Notes: a model not told the origin generated them from the sequence alone. A DNA stretch of 64,000 bases from Plotosus lineatus (GCA_024760905.1 CM045745.1:5020282-5084281), one strand, 5' to 3'. Positions 11,011 to 23,277 are shown, numbered from the stretch's first letter. Made by a program: numbers and translations.

Positions 11011-11365
11011 ATCTTCTTCTTCTCTTTCGGCTTTTTCCCCTTTCTTGGGAGTCGCCACAGCGAAACATCTGATTCGCACATTTGATTTGGCGTAGGTTTT
11101 CACGTCGGATGTCCTTCCTGTCACAACCCTTTAGCAAGGAACAGAAACACGCTGACGGCTTTGCAGCTCCTCTTTACGAAAGTCAGCAATGGTTCTTTTA
11201 CATGAACCTCTCACCATAGACAGTGACAGACATGGCCCGCCTTTGATAACCCAGTTAGCTGCACTGGGGTGGGGGGGTGGAGCAGTGACAACCCTGTGGG
11301 GACTCGAACCCCCAACCTCAGGATCAGCAATCCAGCACCCTATCCACTAGACCACCACTGCCCCC
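11011..11365 (-). mobile_element. SINE family A (tRNA-derived, LINE-type tail)
   Basis: Read on the minus strand it begins GGGGGCAGTGGTGGTCTAGTGG, a tRNA A-box-like start, and carries GGGTTCGAGTCCC, a B-box. A shared body follows. The 3' end 'ttcgctgtggcgactcccaa' with a GAA-rich tail matches the RTE-like LINE terminus. About 355 bp, apparently full length. Confidence 0.85.
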
Positions 11366-11509
11366 TATCATTTACATACAGATAAACAATCAATATGATC
11401 TTGAAATACATCCTCAAAATGTAAACACTAGCTGGTCAACCTGAGCATGATACTCGTGTTTCTGCACTAAACTGTTGCCAACCTGTCTGAAGTGCAAGAT
11501 TGTTTAGAT

Positions 11510-12275
11510 TCGTGGTTTTCAAAGTGGGCAGTACCGCCCCGATATGAACTTTCGAAGGGGCGTTGGCAAGTAAACAGTCGGATGGGGGCATTGAAATTGT
11601 GAAGTGGGCGTTGGAGCAATGACAGTAAAATGTGATGTTGGTGTGATTGATCCGTTTACTGCACCCAGCACAGAGGTGCCAACCCATCGAGAAGAGGAAC
11701 TTGTAAGTTTGAAAAATGACGAGGATCTGAAACCAAAGTTCAAAACGTCTTACCAAGCCTTTTGGATGCAAACAGCGATCCGAAAACACAACCCAAACCT
11801 GTGGAAAGACATCAAGTTGTTTTTCATTGCTTTTCTGGATTCCTGCCTGGTTGAGAGGGGATTCAGTGCTGTGTCAAGGTTCCTCACCAAACAAAGAAAC
11901 AAACTCAACATAACAGAGCATGGTGATCCGAGACCGCTCCTGACAAACCTTCATCCTGATGTTGACAGTTTGATTGCAATGCACCAAGCCCACCCATCTC
12001 ATTGAGCAGGGGAGTTGTTAATGATTACTCGTTAAGTTTTACAATTTATTTCATGTTCAGTTCAAGGTGTTTGTGATTGAAAAATAAATGTTAACCATTT
12101 TTGTTCGTTAAAATGTTTTTTTTATACTCTTGAAACTGTTTATGACTGAAGAATCAACCAATTCTTTTGACATTTAACATTACCGTTGTTCTGGCGTTCG
12201 TTGGAGGAGGGGGGGCGCTGGTATTTCTGTCCGGCGGTGAAGGGGGCGGTGGCAAAAAAAGTTTGAAAACCACTG
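11510..12275. mobile_element. hAT-family deletion derivative with 8-bp target duplication
   Basis: The left terminus (tcgtggttttcaaa) and the right terminus (tttgaaaaccactg) form TIRs. Flanking octamers GTTTAGAT (11502-11509) and GTTTAGAA (12276-12283) are a near-perfect 8-bp target-site duplication, as expected for hAT. At 766 bp it is far shorter than an autonomous hAT and keeps only the C-terminal part of the transposase. Confidence 0.85.
11604..12005 (+). pseudogene. hAT transposase C-terminal fragment (ZBED5-like)
   Basis: This is a 133-codon open frame. From about codon 50 it matches the C-terminal dimerisation region of hAT/ZBED-type transposases, with the hallmark LVERGFSAVSRFLTKQRN and a terminal HQAHPSH. 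The BED finger and catalytic core are absent, so it cannot be an active transposase. The first 30-45 codons may be non-homologous read-through. It could still encode a small dimerisation-only peptide if transcribed, but nothing here shows expression. Confidence 0.8.
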
Positions 12276-12478
12276 GTTTAGAATGTCTTTGAATGCCATA
12301 GTTTTAGGATTTCACTTCTCTTGTGCTGAAGAGCTGCAAGAAAACACACATGTGCACAGCAAGCTCCATGAAGACAGTTTGCGAAGGTTGAACTGCAGAA
12401 CCTGCAGAGAGCCCTGACTTCAACTCTGAACTCTATGAAGAAGAAAGCTCTATTTGTTACTGATAAATTGCACTGACT

Positions 12479-13317
12479 CATTTGCCAAAGTACTTAAGCC
12501 TACTAGGGTCACGGGGAGGCTGAGTCCATCTCAACTGACATTGGGTATACAGTAGGCCCCTGTTTTTACGATGGTTCTGTTCTGGCCCTTCCTGCGGATC
12601 AAGAAAATCCGCGAGTTATTCACGCGGTTTTAAAACCCTATGTATGATATTACATGCGCTAAAATATTCTTGTTAAACACATTCTATGTCCAGTCTTACT
12701 CATTAATACAGTAATAACGCAGTAAAATGTAGTAATGATTCAGTAAAAACTTTTTAATTTTGTACTGTGATAATATTTATTAATGAATAACGCGCTTAGG
12801 CTCCTTACCAGAAGCTAGAGAAGATGCAGGGCATGTGAGTGACATCATAGGGCTTAAATAATCATTAAAATCAAATTAAAAAATTTACTTCTCAATTCAG
12901 GCAATCACGTTGATGACATGTGCACAAAGGAGAAAAAAAAGGTGTACACATCATCTGCAACTAATCATAGGAGGAAGAAGCAAAAGCTCTCAGCCATTGG
13001 CTAAATTTGAATCACATGCCAATTACTTTCGGGTTTGTCACCAATCTGCATGTATGCGGGGGCGCGAGTGCTGAACCGTGAATGGTCAAGGGCCTACTGT
13101 ACCCTGAATAGCGAACTGAACCATTGCAGGGGCAACTTTGAACAGCTGAGTCAACTAATGTGCATGTCTTTGAACTGTGGGAAAAAACGAGTACCTGAAG
13201 GAAACCCATGCAAACACAGGGAGAACATGGAAAGTCCATACAGAAATGTCCAGGCTGGAACTGGAACCCATGACCTTCTTACTGTGAGCTGGCCGTGTTA
13301 ACTACTGCGCCACATAC
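12479..13317 (-). mobile_element. SINE family C2, split by an inserted TIR element
   Basis: 12479-12547 is tail type 2 ('gggtcacggggaggctgag') and 13102-13317 is body plus tRNA-like head, both on the minus strand. The two halves were separated by the 12550-13099 element. The copy is diverged. Confidence 0.7.
12550..13099. mobile_element. Non-autonomous TIR element with CAGTAGGCCC ends (type M)
   Basis: 550 bp, starting CAGTAGGCCCCTGTTTTTACG and ending CAAGGGCCTACTG, with TA on both sides (12548-12549 and 13100-13101). It sits inside a C2 SINE. Its interior is shared, in reverse orientation, with 33225-33681 plus 34453-34510, and partly with 51636-51880. No coding sequence is seen. Confidence 0.82.
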
Positions 13318-13497
13318 GCATAGCTGTACGGTATACTGTTATTCTTATCATAGCCTAGGAAACTGGAAGTAGAGGAAAGCTGTGATACAGCATCCTTGAA
13401 GAAGAGAAAGATAAGAGAGCTCAAGGGCCGAACGTTGACTGCACAACTCCACACTCACATCATCACACTATCAAACTCCCGAGTGGACCATCGACAA

Positions 13498-14283
13498 GAT
13501 GCAGGGCCATTAACCCGGAGATCGCAAGTTCAAATCCGGTTTAATGCTCCGAGTTAATTGGCCGAGCTCTCACGGGAGAGAGGGACGGCACACGCACACT
13601 TACCTGTCACTCACAGTGATTGCCCACAAATCATAGGTGTTTGTGAGCTCATTCATATGAGGGGTTGTGTTTCCGAGTGTTAGACAACCCCCCCCAATAT
13701 GTACATGTGCTGTAGTTCGAAAAGAGGCGGGTAGCTAGCATTGTACATTACAGAGGGTGTGTGTGCATGTTTTTACCCCTCCCTGGTTGGATGGCGGCAC
13801 GGTGGCGTAGTGGTTAGCACGTCCGCCTCACAGCAAGAAGGCCCGGGTTCTGGGCGTTTCTGTGTGGAGTTTGCATGTTCTCCCCGTGCTTGTGCGGGTT
13901 TCCTCCGGGTGCTCCGGTTTCCCCCGCAATCCAAAGACGTGCACTGTAGGTTAATTGGCCGTTCTAAATTGACCGTAGTTTCTCTCCTGCAGCGGCACTG
14001 GAACCCAGTCGTATCGGCACTTGCCTTTCCATTGGATCCTTCCGGTGGCGCCGAGACAGGGGGGGACTTGCTGCTTGGGTAACAGCCTGTCCCTCATTAC
14101 TCCCTACCCAGGCTCTGTGCACTGGGGAGTATCACCAGTCGGGATACTGGCCAGAGCGCAGCCATAGTCCTTCGGGACTGACGGAGGCCTACGGTTGGTG
14201 GTGGTCACGTAATTGGGAAGGCAATTGGTTATGGGTGGGAAATGGATACGACTAAAAGTTAGAGAGAAAATTGGGAGGGGTGG
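13498..14283 (+). mobile_element. SINE family E, split by a family C1 SINE
   Basis: The head has a B-box-like GCAAGTTCAAATCC, and the body contains 'gccgagctctcacgggagag' and 'ctagcattgtacattacaga'. The 3' part resumes at 14193 with 'aatggatacgactaaaagtt'. An uninterrupted copy lies at 39166-39490. The gap 13791-14192 is a separate SINE. Confidence 0.75.
13791..14192 (+). mobile_element. SINE family C1 (tRNA-derived)
   Basis: The head GGCGTAGTGGTTAGCAC (A-box-like) leads into a body with 'tttctgtgtggagtttgcat' and 'attggccgttctaaattgac'. A long 3' part ('gcactggaacccagtcgtat' to 'ttcgggactgacggaggcct') follows. GGTTGG flanks both sides (13785-13790 and 14193-14198). A second copy is at 48145-48536 on the minus strand. 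Confidence 0.82.
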
Positions 14284-14369
14284 TACAAAAAACTAGTGGA
14301 AGACACCTTCTCAGATGTGTGTAAGATGTTTTATCAAATAGGAAATAGTTCTATTAAGTAAGGAGTATT

Positions 14370-14545
14370 TAGAGCTCATGGGCAGTCAGAGAACATATAT
14401 TGGTAGGAGGATGCTGAGGTTGGAACTACCAGGCAGAAGGCCTAGAGGAAGACCAAAGAGACGATTCATGGATGTCGTGAAGCAGGACATGAAGGTAGTT
14501 GGTATAAGAGAAGAAGAAACAAAGGATCGGGTGAGATGGACAACC
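14370..14545 (+). mobile_element. RTE-like LINE C-terminal fragment
   Basis: It encodes the block IGRRMLRLELPGRRPRGRPK through RFMDVVKQDMKVVGI, then stops matching at about 14545. It is truncated at both ends, and a Rex3 copy begins about 30 bp downstream. Confidence 0.85.
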
Positions 14546-14576
14546 ACAGGACTTTTATTGAACTTCTTTATAAGGT

Positions 14577-17392
14577 GAGTGTCTGGTGGTCGGGCTTCTG
14601 CCTATGGAACCTGGCCGGGCCCAGCCCGAAAAGGAGACATGAGTCCAGCCTCCCATAGAGCCACCACCTGTGGGAAGGGCTATACGGATTGGGTGCAGTG
14701 TGAGTTGGGTGGCAGCTGAAGGCATGGGTTTTGTCAGCCCGATCCTTGGCTACTGAGTCTGACTCTTGGGACATGGAATATCACCTCTCTGCCGGGGAAG
14801 GAGCCTGAACTGGAGTGTGAGGTGGAGAGATACCGATTAGATATAGTTGGACTCACTTCAACACATAGCTTGGGCTCTGGAACCACCCATCTCGAGAGGG
14901 GTTGGATCTTATTCCATTCTGGAGTTGCTCATGGGGAGAGGATGCGAGACAGTATGGGCATCCTTGTTGCCCCTCCATCTTGGTGCCCACTCATTGGGGT
15001 TTTCCCTGGTCGACAAAAGGGTAGCTTCTCTTCACCTTTGAGTGGGGGAAAAGGTCTTGACTTGACAATAGCTTGTGCTTATGTACCAAATGACAGTTCA
15101 GAGTACTCACCCTTCTTGAAGTCTTTAGTGGGTGTGTTGGAGAACACTCCCCCTGGGCACTCGTATGTTCGAACAAAAGGGTATCCATTAGTCCACTTGG
15201 CACCAGGACACCCTAGGTCACAGTTTGATGATCAATTTTGTAGTGATGTCACCAGACTTGAGGCCACACGTTCTGGACACTCAGGTGAAGAGAAGAGCTG
15301 AGCTGCCAACCGCTCACCATCTGGTGGTGAGCTGGCTCCAAAGGCGAGGGAGGCCGCCCGCCACGTTTCGTGCTTCCATTGCTGAGGCGGCCACCCATAG
15401 CTGTGGCCGGAAGGTCATCGGTGCCTGTCATGGTGGTAAGCCCCAAACCTGGTGGTGGACACCTATGGTGAGAGTGGTCATCCAGCTGAAAAAGGAGGCC
15501 TACTGGGTCTTATTGGCCTGTGGGACTCGCGAGCTAGCAGACAGGTACTGGCAGGCCAAACATGCTGCAGCCGAGGCTGTCGCCGATGCAAAACCTTGGG
15601 CATGGGAGGAATTTGGTGAGGGTCTGGAGAGTGATTATTGATTGGCCTCAAAAAGGTTCTGGATCACCATCTGATGCCTCAGGAGGGGGAAGCAGTTCTC
15701 TCCAAATACTGTTTACAGTGGAAGTGGGGAGCTGCTCAACTTAGCTGAGAATGTCATGGAAGTGGAAGGAATAATTCAAGGACCTCCTCAGTCCAACCAA
15801 CATGCCCTCCATGGAGGAGGAAGACCGTGGGGGGTTGGGTGGGGGTCCGCCCATCACTGGAGCTGAGGTCACTGAGGCAGTCAAAAACCTCCTCGGTGGT
15901 CGGGCTCCGAGGGTGGATGAGATCCGCCATGAGTATCTCAAGGCTCTGGATCTTGTATGACTGCCTTGGTTGACATGTCTCTGCAACATTCTGTAGTCAT
16001 TGGGGTCCATACCTCTGGATTGGATAACCGAGGTCATAGTCCTCCTTTTTAAAAGGGGGAGTGGGTGTGTGTTCCAATTATTATGGAAACACACTCAGCC
16101 TCCTAGGGAAAGTCTATGCAGGGGTCCTGGAGAGGAGGATCTGACCGATAGTTGAACCTTGGAATCAGGAGGAACAATGTGGTTTTTGTCCTGTCCACGG
16201 CACTTTTGACCAACTCTATACGCTCTACAGGATCCTGGAGGGGGCAGTGGGAGTTTGCCCAATCTGGCCACATGTGTTTTGTGGATTTGGAGAAGGCCGT
16301 GTCCCTTGTGTTGTCATCTTGTGTGGTGTGCTCCGGGAGTATGGCATTCCAGACCCAATACTATGCACCATTTGGTCTCTGTATCATCGGAACCAAAGCT
16401 TGGTCTACATTGGTAAAAACAGGTTGAATTAGTTTCTGGTGAGGATTGGAGTCCACCAAGGCTGTCCTTTTCCTCTGATTTGTTCATAGCTTTTATGCAC
16501 AGAATTTCTAGGTGCAGCTGAGGCATTGAGGGGTTCTGGTTTGGTGGCCATCAGATCTCGTCTCTGCTTTTTGTGAATGACATTGTCCTTTTGGCTTCAT
16601 CAAGCCGGGACCTCCAGCTCTCTTTGGAGCGATTAGCAGTCGAATGCAAAGCAGCCGGGATGAAAATCAGCACCTCCAAGTCTGAGGCCATGATTCTCAG
16701 TCAGACATTCTCAGTCAAGGTGGAATGCATCCTCCAGGTCAGGAATGAGGTCTTGCCCCAAGAGGAGAAGTTCAAGTATCTTGGGGTATGTTCACAAGTG
16801 AGGAAAGGATGGAGTAGGAGATCAACAGACAGATCGCTGCAGCCTTTGCTGGAAAGTGAAGCCTGTACCAGTCCATCGTGGTGAAGAGGGAGCAGCGCCG
16901 CAAGGCAAAACTATCAATTTACCAGTCGATCTACATTCCAACCCTCACCTGTGTTCTCGAGCTTTGGGTGGAATAAGATTGCAGATACAAGCGGCTGAAA
17001 TGAGCTTCCTTCGCTGGGTGGTGGGACTCTCCCTTAGAGATAGGGTAAGAACGTCAACCATCCGGGGCAAACTTGGAGTAGAATTGCTTCTCCTCCGCAT
17101 TGAGAGGGGCCAGTTGAGGTGGCTCAGGCATCTGGTCAGAATGCCTCCCGGACGCCTCCCTGGTGTGGTGTTTCAGGCATGTCCAACCAGGAAGAGACCT
17201 CGGGATCGACCTAGAACACGCTGGAGGGACTATGTCTCTCAGCTTTTTTGGGACCGCCTTGGTGTCACCCTGGGAGAGTTTGAGGAAGTGGCTGGGGAGA
17301 GGGACGTCTGGACCTCTTTGCTTAGGTTGCTGCCCCCACGACCTGAGCCTGGACTTAGCGGAAGATGATGATGATGATGAGGATGATGATAT
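14577..17392 (+). mobile_element. Rex3 (RTE clade LINE), degraded near-full-length copy
   Basis: Rex3-type endonuclease and reverse transcriptase similarity is spread over several frames. It includes SQISS-to-DIVLLASSSRDLQLSLER at about 16570-16630, KFKYLGV at about 16770 and LRWLRHLVRMPPGRLPGVVF at about 17110-17170. The copy ends in (GAT)n. Frameshifts, stops and small deletions break all ORFs. It has the same structure as the better preserved copy at 29190-32335, so the two can be aligned for dating. Confidence 0.88.
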
Positions 17393-17530
17393 AGAGCATA
17401 TCAGTGGGTGTAAGATGGGGACGCACCATGTTAATATTATTAATAAAGAATAAAATATGGCAAAGGTGCATATAAATATGACTGTGCTACCATCCATTCA
17501 ATAATGAACCTGGTTTCAGTATGAATCGGC

Positions 17531-17533
<3 letters not shown>

Positions 17534-17590
<57 letters not shown>
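17534..17590. repeat. (AC)n microsatellite
   Basis: About 28 uninterrupted dinucleotides. Confidence 0.95.
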
Positions 17591-17593
<3 letters not shown>

Positions 17594-19915
17594 TAAAAGT
17601 CACAACAGCCCCCATATCTGGTTTCTTTTACAAACTTTGGCAAGCGCTTTTTTATTTACATCCACAACTGTGAGTCTCAAACTACATTCTCTCTGTTAAG
17701 AGTGGAACAGCCAAAATGTAGAACAGGATGAGTGAGAAACATCCTCGTAGTGTAGCATCAAAAACACCCTAGTTACTCTACTGCATGTGTACAAAAAATT
17801 CATTAACACTGACTAGAAAACCACTTGCTTAACACATCATGTGCATCCTTTGCATACAAATTGCTCTATGTTGACATCAGACTGAAAATCCAGGCCACAG
17901 CTGGCAATTAAGAGCTGGTGGAAGTTGACCTGTGACACAGATATGAGCGAAAACGCACGTGCATGAATGACTCGAGAAATATTCGTGCATTAGATGCTAA
18001 AAGATTTACAAAAGATTTCTTCAGCTATTTAAAACCAATTATAATTCTTCATCTCAATCACATATTTGCATAATTTGTTGGATATTTTTGGGCATCTTCC
18101 CCTAGCAGTGCCACGCCCACCATCTTCTTAGTGCTGCAACTGTGGTCGAATTTGTTTAAAACCGATAAAAAAAAAAAAAAAAAAACGAGTCGTGGTTCTA
18201 TCATTCCACCAGGTGAGCTGATGATGCAGATTGAGGGTTGAGGAATGCAGAAATCAGCGGAACAGAGTGGTGTTGAAGCTGAAATGTCACGTGATCTGAG
18301 ATTCCGTGGATGTTGTGTCAGGAGATTCAATAGGGGGTGCTCTAGTCATGGTGAACTACACAGAACCTGGATGCTTCTTGGTAGAAATGTATTGTGTGCT
18401 TCTATTTTTTAATACTAAAACCACTAAGTCTTTTATAAAGACAAGACAACAGCAATACAGAAGATTAAAAAAACAGTAGCTGACCAGAACGGGCCATCCT
18501 TTGTCCTTTTTGTAGTTCTGACCCACTTCTCTGTGGGTCGGTGTTCTTCTGGTTTTCTCCATCAGTCTGAAGAATGTTAAACATCCGTGTATGAAAGTAT
18601 AAAAATCTGTCCATGCAGCATGCATAGGCTTTAAGAAAGTGGATGCTGACCCTCGGTGATCAGTCGGACTGAGGCTGCGCAGAAAGTGTGAACCCTTCTT
18701 CCATGAGAAGATGATTAATGATGCGTAGAGCTCAGGCATTAACACCTGGTTGTTACCCTCTAAGTGGGCTGAGAACCAACACACACACACAGCCAATGGG
18801 GAGCGAGGACAATGGTACACCAGTGATACAGTACACAACATATTCATCAAAAAATGAGCACAGGTCAACTTTTCCTTCAATTCATTCCCTTGTTTCAAGT
18901 GAACAATATTTAATGACTAACTCATGATTATCAACTTAGTGCAAAACTGTGGTTCTCGACTGAGGTGTTTTTTTTTTTAAACTACAAACTAAATATAATA
19001 TATAACAGTTTCTACAGCATTCAGTCAGTGCCCTTCATTGTGAAAGTACATAATAAATACCTTAAACCTAAGCTGTTGAGACCACTGCTAGACTCAACAT
19101 GAAAGTCACTAAACCGACACAATATGAGATCAGCACTGCTCACACTTCCATGTACAGTAAACACAGGATTTGGCCCGAGTGAAATTCTCTGAACGATAGC
19201 AATGAAATCGAGTGTCAGTATCCTGACTTGTATTCTATGTTACAAAGCATCCAAGCAAACCTGTCGTGGGGGGTGGGGGGTGGCGTTATGAATTTAGGAA
19301 AAAAATGACATTAGGACTTCACAGCCAAACAAATACACACTTTTGTTCAGATGCTCTGCCTCCCAAATTCATAGGTGCGCATTTTCATGGCAACAACACC
19401 AACGATGACGGCACCATCTTCCCTACAGGCAATCAGCAACAGCATTAGGTATGTTTGTGCTTAAAGATACCCCCCCCTTCCCCCGATGCACATCGTGTTT
19501 TAAAATATTTCCAATTAAAATAGTATTCGGTGTTGATGAATGAACTTCAGTCATTTGGAAGTATTCAGCTGGAGAAAACAGATGTTCACACCTGGACTGC
19601 TGGTGAGCAGCTTCGATGATTATACTTTGAATACGCTTTAATCTAGTAATAAAAATTGGATTTGTTTTTAGAGAACTGTATCATCTGAACTTAATCATAT
19701 ACACGGCATATTACGTACTGTTTCAAGGCAGAAGTTTCAGTTGAACCTTGACCATGTGGTTCAGTAACTCGCGTCTGGCCTGTGTTTATGGTTTGAAGGG
19801 GTATCATTTAAATTAAATCTCAGCTTTTTGACTTTGCCGATATTGTTGTAAATATCTAAATGGCTAACAATAAATATGGACGGGAAGCTCTTGAACATTA
19901 AAATGAGGCAATTTA
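17591..19915 (-). other. Repeat-poor stretch; possible distal 3' region of smarcd3 or intergenic DNA
   Basis: No transposon family member is recognised here, unlike most of the window. On the minus strand there is an AATAAA at 17651-17656, followed within about 60 bp by a GT-rich run (the AC microsatellite read in reverse), a plausible poly(A) site layout. An open frame of 180 codons at 18356-18898 (minus) has no recognisable domain. Whether this belongs to a very long smarcd3 3' UTR is unproven. Confidence 0.3.
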
Positions 19916-21437
19916 CACTGCCCTCAGAATTCTTGTCACTTCTGGTTAAGATGTGTTAAAGGCCAAAAAATAAATTACATTTTTATTGCAGAAGCTCCTC
20001 TCACACTGAAACTTGTAGAACAGTGTAACCTTCAAATTATTTTTTCATAAAATCACCTGCTCCACAATTATTGGCAAACCTAACACTTCCTTGAAAATAA
20101 ATGTAAATGTAAAGTACATTTCTATAGTAGTTTACAAAGTCGATCAGAGTATCGAGGAACATTTAATTAGTAATTCATCACTTCCTGTTTCCTTGGGGAA
20201 TAAATATGATGTGACACAGGCCATTTCTCTTATCCACTCTTCAACATGGGAAAGACAAAGGAAAACGCCATTCAAGTAAGGCAGGCAAGTGTCGACCTTC
20301 ACGGCGACACGAAAATAGTCCTTGCCTGCACCTGAACATATCTACTGTCAGCGAAGTTTAAAACAACCGGAACAATGGTAAACAAGCCTGGACGAGGACG
20401 CAAGGTTATTTCACCATCATGCACGGTGAAGAAGATGCTAAGAGAAATAAAAAGTTCTTCAAAGCTCACTGTGAAAGAATTGCAACAAATGGGATCATCT
20501 TTGGATCATAAAATCTCCAAAACAATCATCAGGAGTCATTTATATGCCAACAAGCTGTTTGGAGTACATGCACGGAAAAAAACCTTTTCTCTCTCACATT
20601 ACTAAACGGTACTTTGACTTCAACTGGTACCTTGTGCTTTGGTTAGATGAGATAAACCAAGATAGAGCTTTTTAGCAAAAAAACACTCTAAGTGGGTGTG
20701 GTGGAACACAAAAGATAAGAATGCAGAAAAGCACCTCATGCCCATTGTGAAGTACGAGTGAGGATCGATGATACTGTGGCACGGTTCTCTTGCAGAGGCC
20801 CCGGGATCCTCGTTAGGGTTGATGGCATCATGAACGCTTTGAAATATCAGGGTATTTTAAATCAAAATCTGGTGGCCTTGACCGAAAGCTGAAGATGGGT
20901 GACGACTGGGTCTTTCAGCAAGATAATGACCCTAAACAAGTGGCCAAATCTACACACAAATAGTTCATCAGACACGGAATCCCAAGAGACTCCTCCCATA
21001 GCCATCTCAGTCCCCAAACCTGAACCCCATTGACCTGTGAGAAAACCTGTGGAGTGGAGCTCAAGAGGAGAGAGCAGAGAGGACCAGGTCGCCGGATGAT
21101 TTAGAGAGATTGTACAGAGAGGAAACGGTCCAAGATCTTCTTTCTGTATCCTTTCATCTTCTGAAACGTTACAGGAGGCGATTCGGTGCTGTTTTGTTGT
21201 ACAAATTATGAACATCAGGGGGCTTAATAACTGTGGTACACATGATTCGAAAAAAAAAAAATTAATTTTTTTTCTTGCTGTGGGATATTTTCTACTGAAT
21301 AAATGCACTAGAATTAAAGGTTGTATTTTCCTCTTTTTTTTCATTGTGGTTCGATATTATTTCGGAAAAAACCTGAATTTATTAGACGCTAAAGAACACA
21401 TCTTAACCAGGGGTGCCAGTAATTATGGAGGGCAGTG
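19916..21437 (+). mobile_element. Tc1-like transposon, heavily degraded
   Basis: The ends read CACTGCCCTC and GAGGGCAGTG, with TA on both sides (19914-19915 and 21438-21439). The TIR continues into a matching 'ggttaagatgtgtt' on the left and its reverse complement near 21400 on the right. The interior encodes scattered transposase pieces. An HTH-like region is at 20375-20605 (GRGRKVISPSCTVKKML), and a catalytic-region remnant with the DNDPK sequence is near 20920. Many stops and frameshifts make it clearly older than the copy at 24948. Confidence 0.85.
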
Positions 21438-21574
21438 TACATTAAATTTTTGAGAAAAAGATGTTTAAAGCTAATCAGCTATCGTGTTGCACTGCTATCC
21501 TTCTTTCTTTCGCAGTGGACGATAAATGTTGCAGTTAAATTTAAACAAATCTAAAAAATAAAAATAAGTTAACA

Positions 21575-21700
21575 AGACCCTGCGGTGGCCTGGTGAGCTG
21601 TCCAAAGTGTACTCTACCCTCACCCAGCGTCGGCTGAGATGGGCGCCAGCCTCCCCGCGACCCTAATTAGGATTAAGCGGATCGGAAAATGAATGAACGT
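21575..21700 (+). repeat. Solo tail type 2
   Basis: 'gcggtggcctggtgagctgt' through 'accctaattaggattaagcg' and GAAAATGAATGAACG is the common SINE 3' tail without head or body. Confidence 0.8.
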
Positions 21701-22459
21701 GTTAAAAATATCTGATTACAATCAACTTCAAAAAGTGAGAATTTCCCTTGTCCATACAGTGGAAGGATTATATTAGTTTATATCTCCGAAATGTTGTGAC
21801 TTGCCTCCTCAGAAATATTTAAAAACTCAGAACTATGGCGCATGTATGGCGCAAGTTACTCAATATTATGTGACTCGTCATGGGCTTCACACATTATAAA
21901 TACTGATGAAACAAAAAGACTCCACTTTATATGACTTGTTTAGTGTTACGATGGAGTAATTCTCTCATATGTACAAATTATTACTCATTAACTACCTACA
22001 TCAGTCGTACGGCTTTTCAGAGAAATGCTGCATGCTCTTAATATGGTGATTAGTGTATAAAATAAGACCTACAGCAAATTAACAAACACTGTGTGTCGTC
22101 ACAACAGTGTATTTACCAGTGGAATAGAGTAAACATTTCCTTTAGAAGAAAATAACTTCTAGATATAAATATAATTCAGGATAAATTGGGATAAATTACT
22201 ATTTAATTCCTTTTAAAATTGTAATTATCCAGCAATAGCTCTGACGGACTGATGGTACAAAGGATGTTGATATTACAACTACAGAGCTAATGTACAAATC
22301 ATTAAGCTGTGTTACATTAGGTTAGTGAAACAAATCACGTCATTTTTCCTACATTGATTAATTAACATGCACGAAGAACACGCGAAGCACTTAAAATATA
22401 GTCTGATGCAAAGCTTTCAGGTAAACTTCCTGTCGACCGCAGGCAGATAAATCTAAACA
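21701..22459. other. No feature seen
   Basis: AT-rich sequence without a recognisable repeat or ORF. It may be smarcd3 3' UTR or downstream DNA. Confidence 0.4.
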
Positions 22460-22547
22460 TCATGTGTGCTGCTTATCCATCAGGATCACGGAGGACGTGG
22501 GCGCAATCTCAGCTACAGGCAAGAGGCTAACCCTGACACAACCACTG

Positions 22548-22578
<31 letters not shown>

Positions 22579-22735
22579 TGCATGTACGGCCAAGTTTACT
22601 GAGAATAGTCTGTTGACCTAATGTGAATGTCTTTGCGCTGTGGGAGGAAACCGGGGTCCGATATTTCCCGATCCCTAAATCTTCTCACTGTTAGACAGAA
22701 ACGCTAAGCACTGAGTAACCTCCCCACTGAGGACT
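22460..22735 (-). mobile_element. Degraded SINE family C2 with internal (AT)n
   Basis: 'gcgctgtgggaggaaaccgg' and 'tgacctaatgtgaatgtctt' match the C2 body in reverse. An (AT)n tract at 22555-22578 interrupts it. Confidence 0.6.
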
Positions 22736-23219
22736 GAACAAATACAGAGTCTTTAAAGAGACTAACCAGATTCGAGTAATATCTTTTTCTTATTAATAAT
22801 ATTTTAATTGTCTTTACGTGCAAGCCGAGGAGCGACCTCCACATCGCACATAGTCAGAGTTGTTGTGCTCCATCAAAAAACCTAGCAAAGGATAATAACG
22901 ACCTTCGCTAGCTAAGTAGCTTGCCTTGGTTAGCTTAGATTTCTTGATTTCTTCATTCCTATATTTACACATGCACTTCAAACGGCATATAAACGATTAC
23001 AGTTTGCTCCGATTTATATTAATAGGAAGTACACAGTTCTAATATAGGTAGTTAATTAATCTGTACATGTATAAGAATTACATTCTTTTTGTAGCAACTT
23101 ACGAAAGGACTCCGGGGAACAGAAAAAAATAGGACCCTATTTTCACAAAATTTATCAATGCTGATAAATTATCAAAACAATTAAAAAAACTGACACGTAT
23201 TAAAACAAACTGTGTTAGC

Positions 23220-23221
<2 letters not shown>

Positions 23222-23274
<53 letters not shown>
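23222..23274. repeat. (AC)n microsatellite
   Basis: About 26 dinucleotides. Confidence 0.95.

Positions 23275-23277
<3 letters not shown>

Noticed and set aside
13496..13560. Functional tRNA gene (B-box and A-box-like sequences)
   Set aside because: All such sites here head SINE copies and lack a full cloverleaf or proper tRNA end.
17054..17497. Minus-strand 147-aa ORF and similar frames opposite LINE ORFs
   Set aside because: Antisense shadow of the Rex3 C-terminal region.
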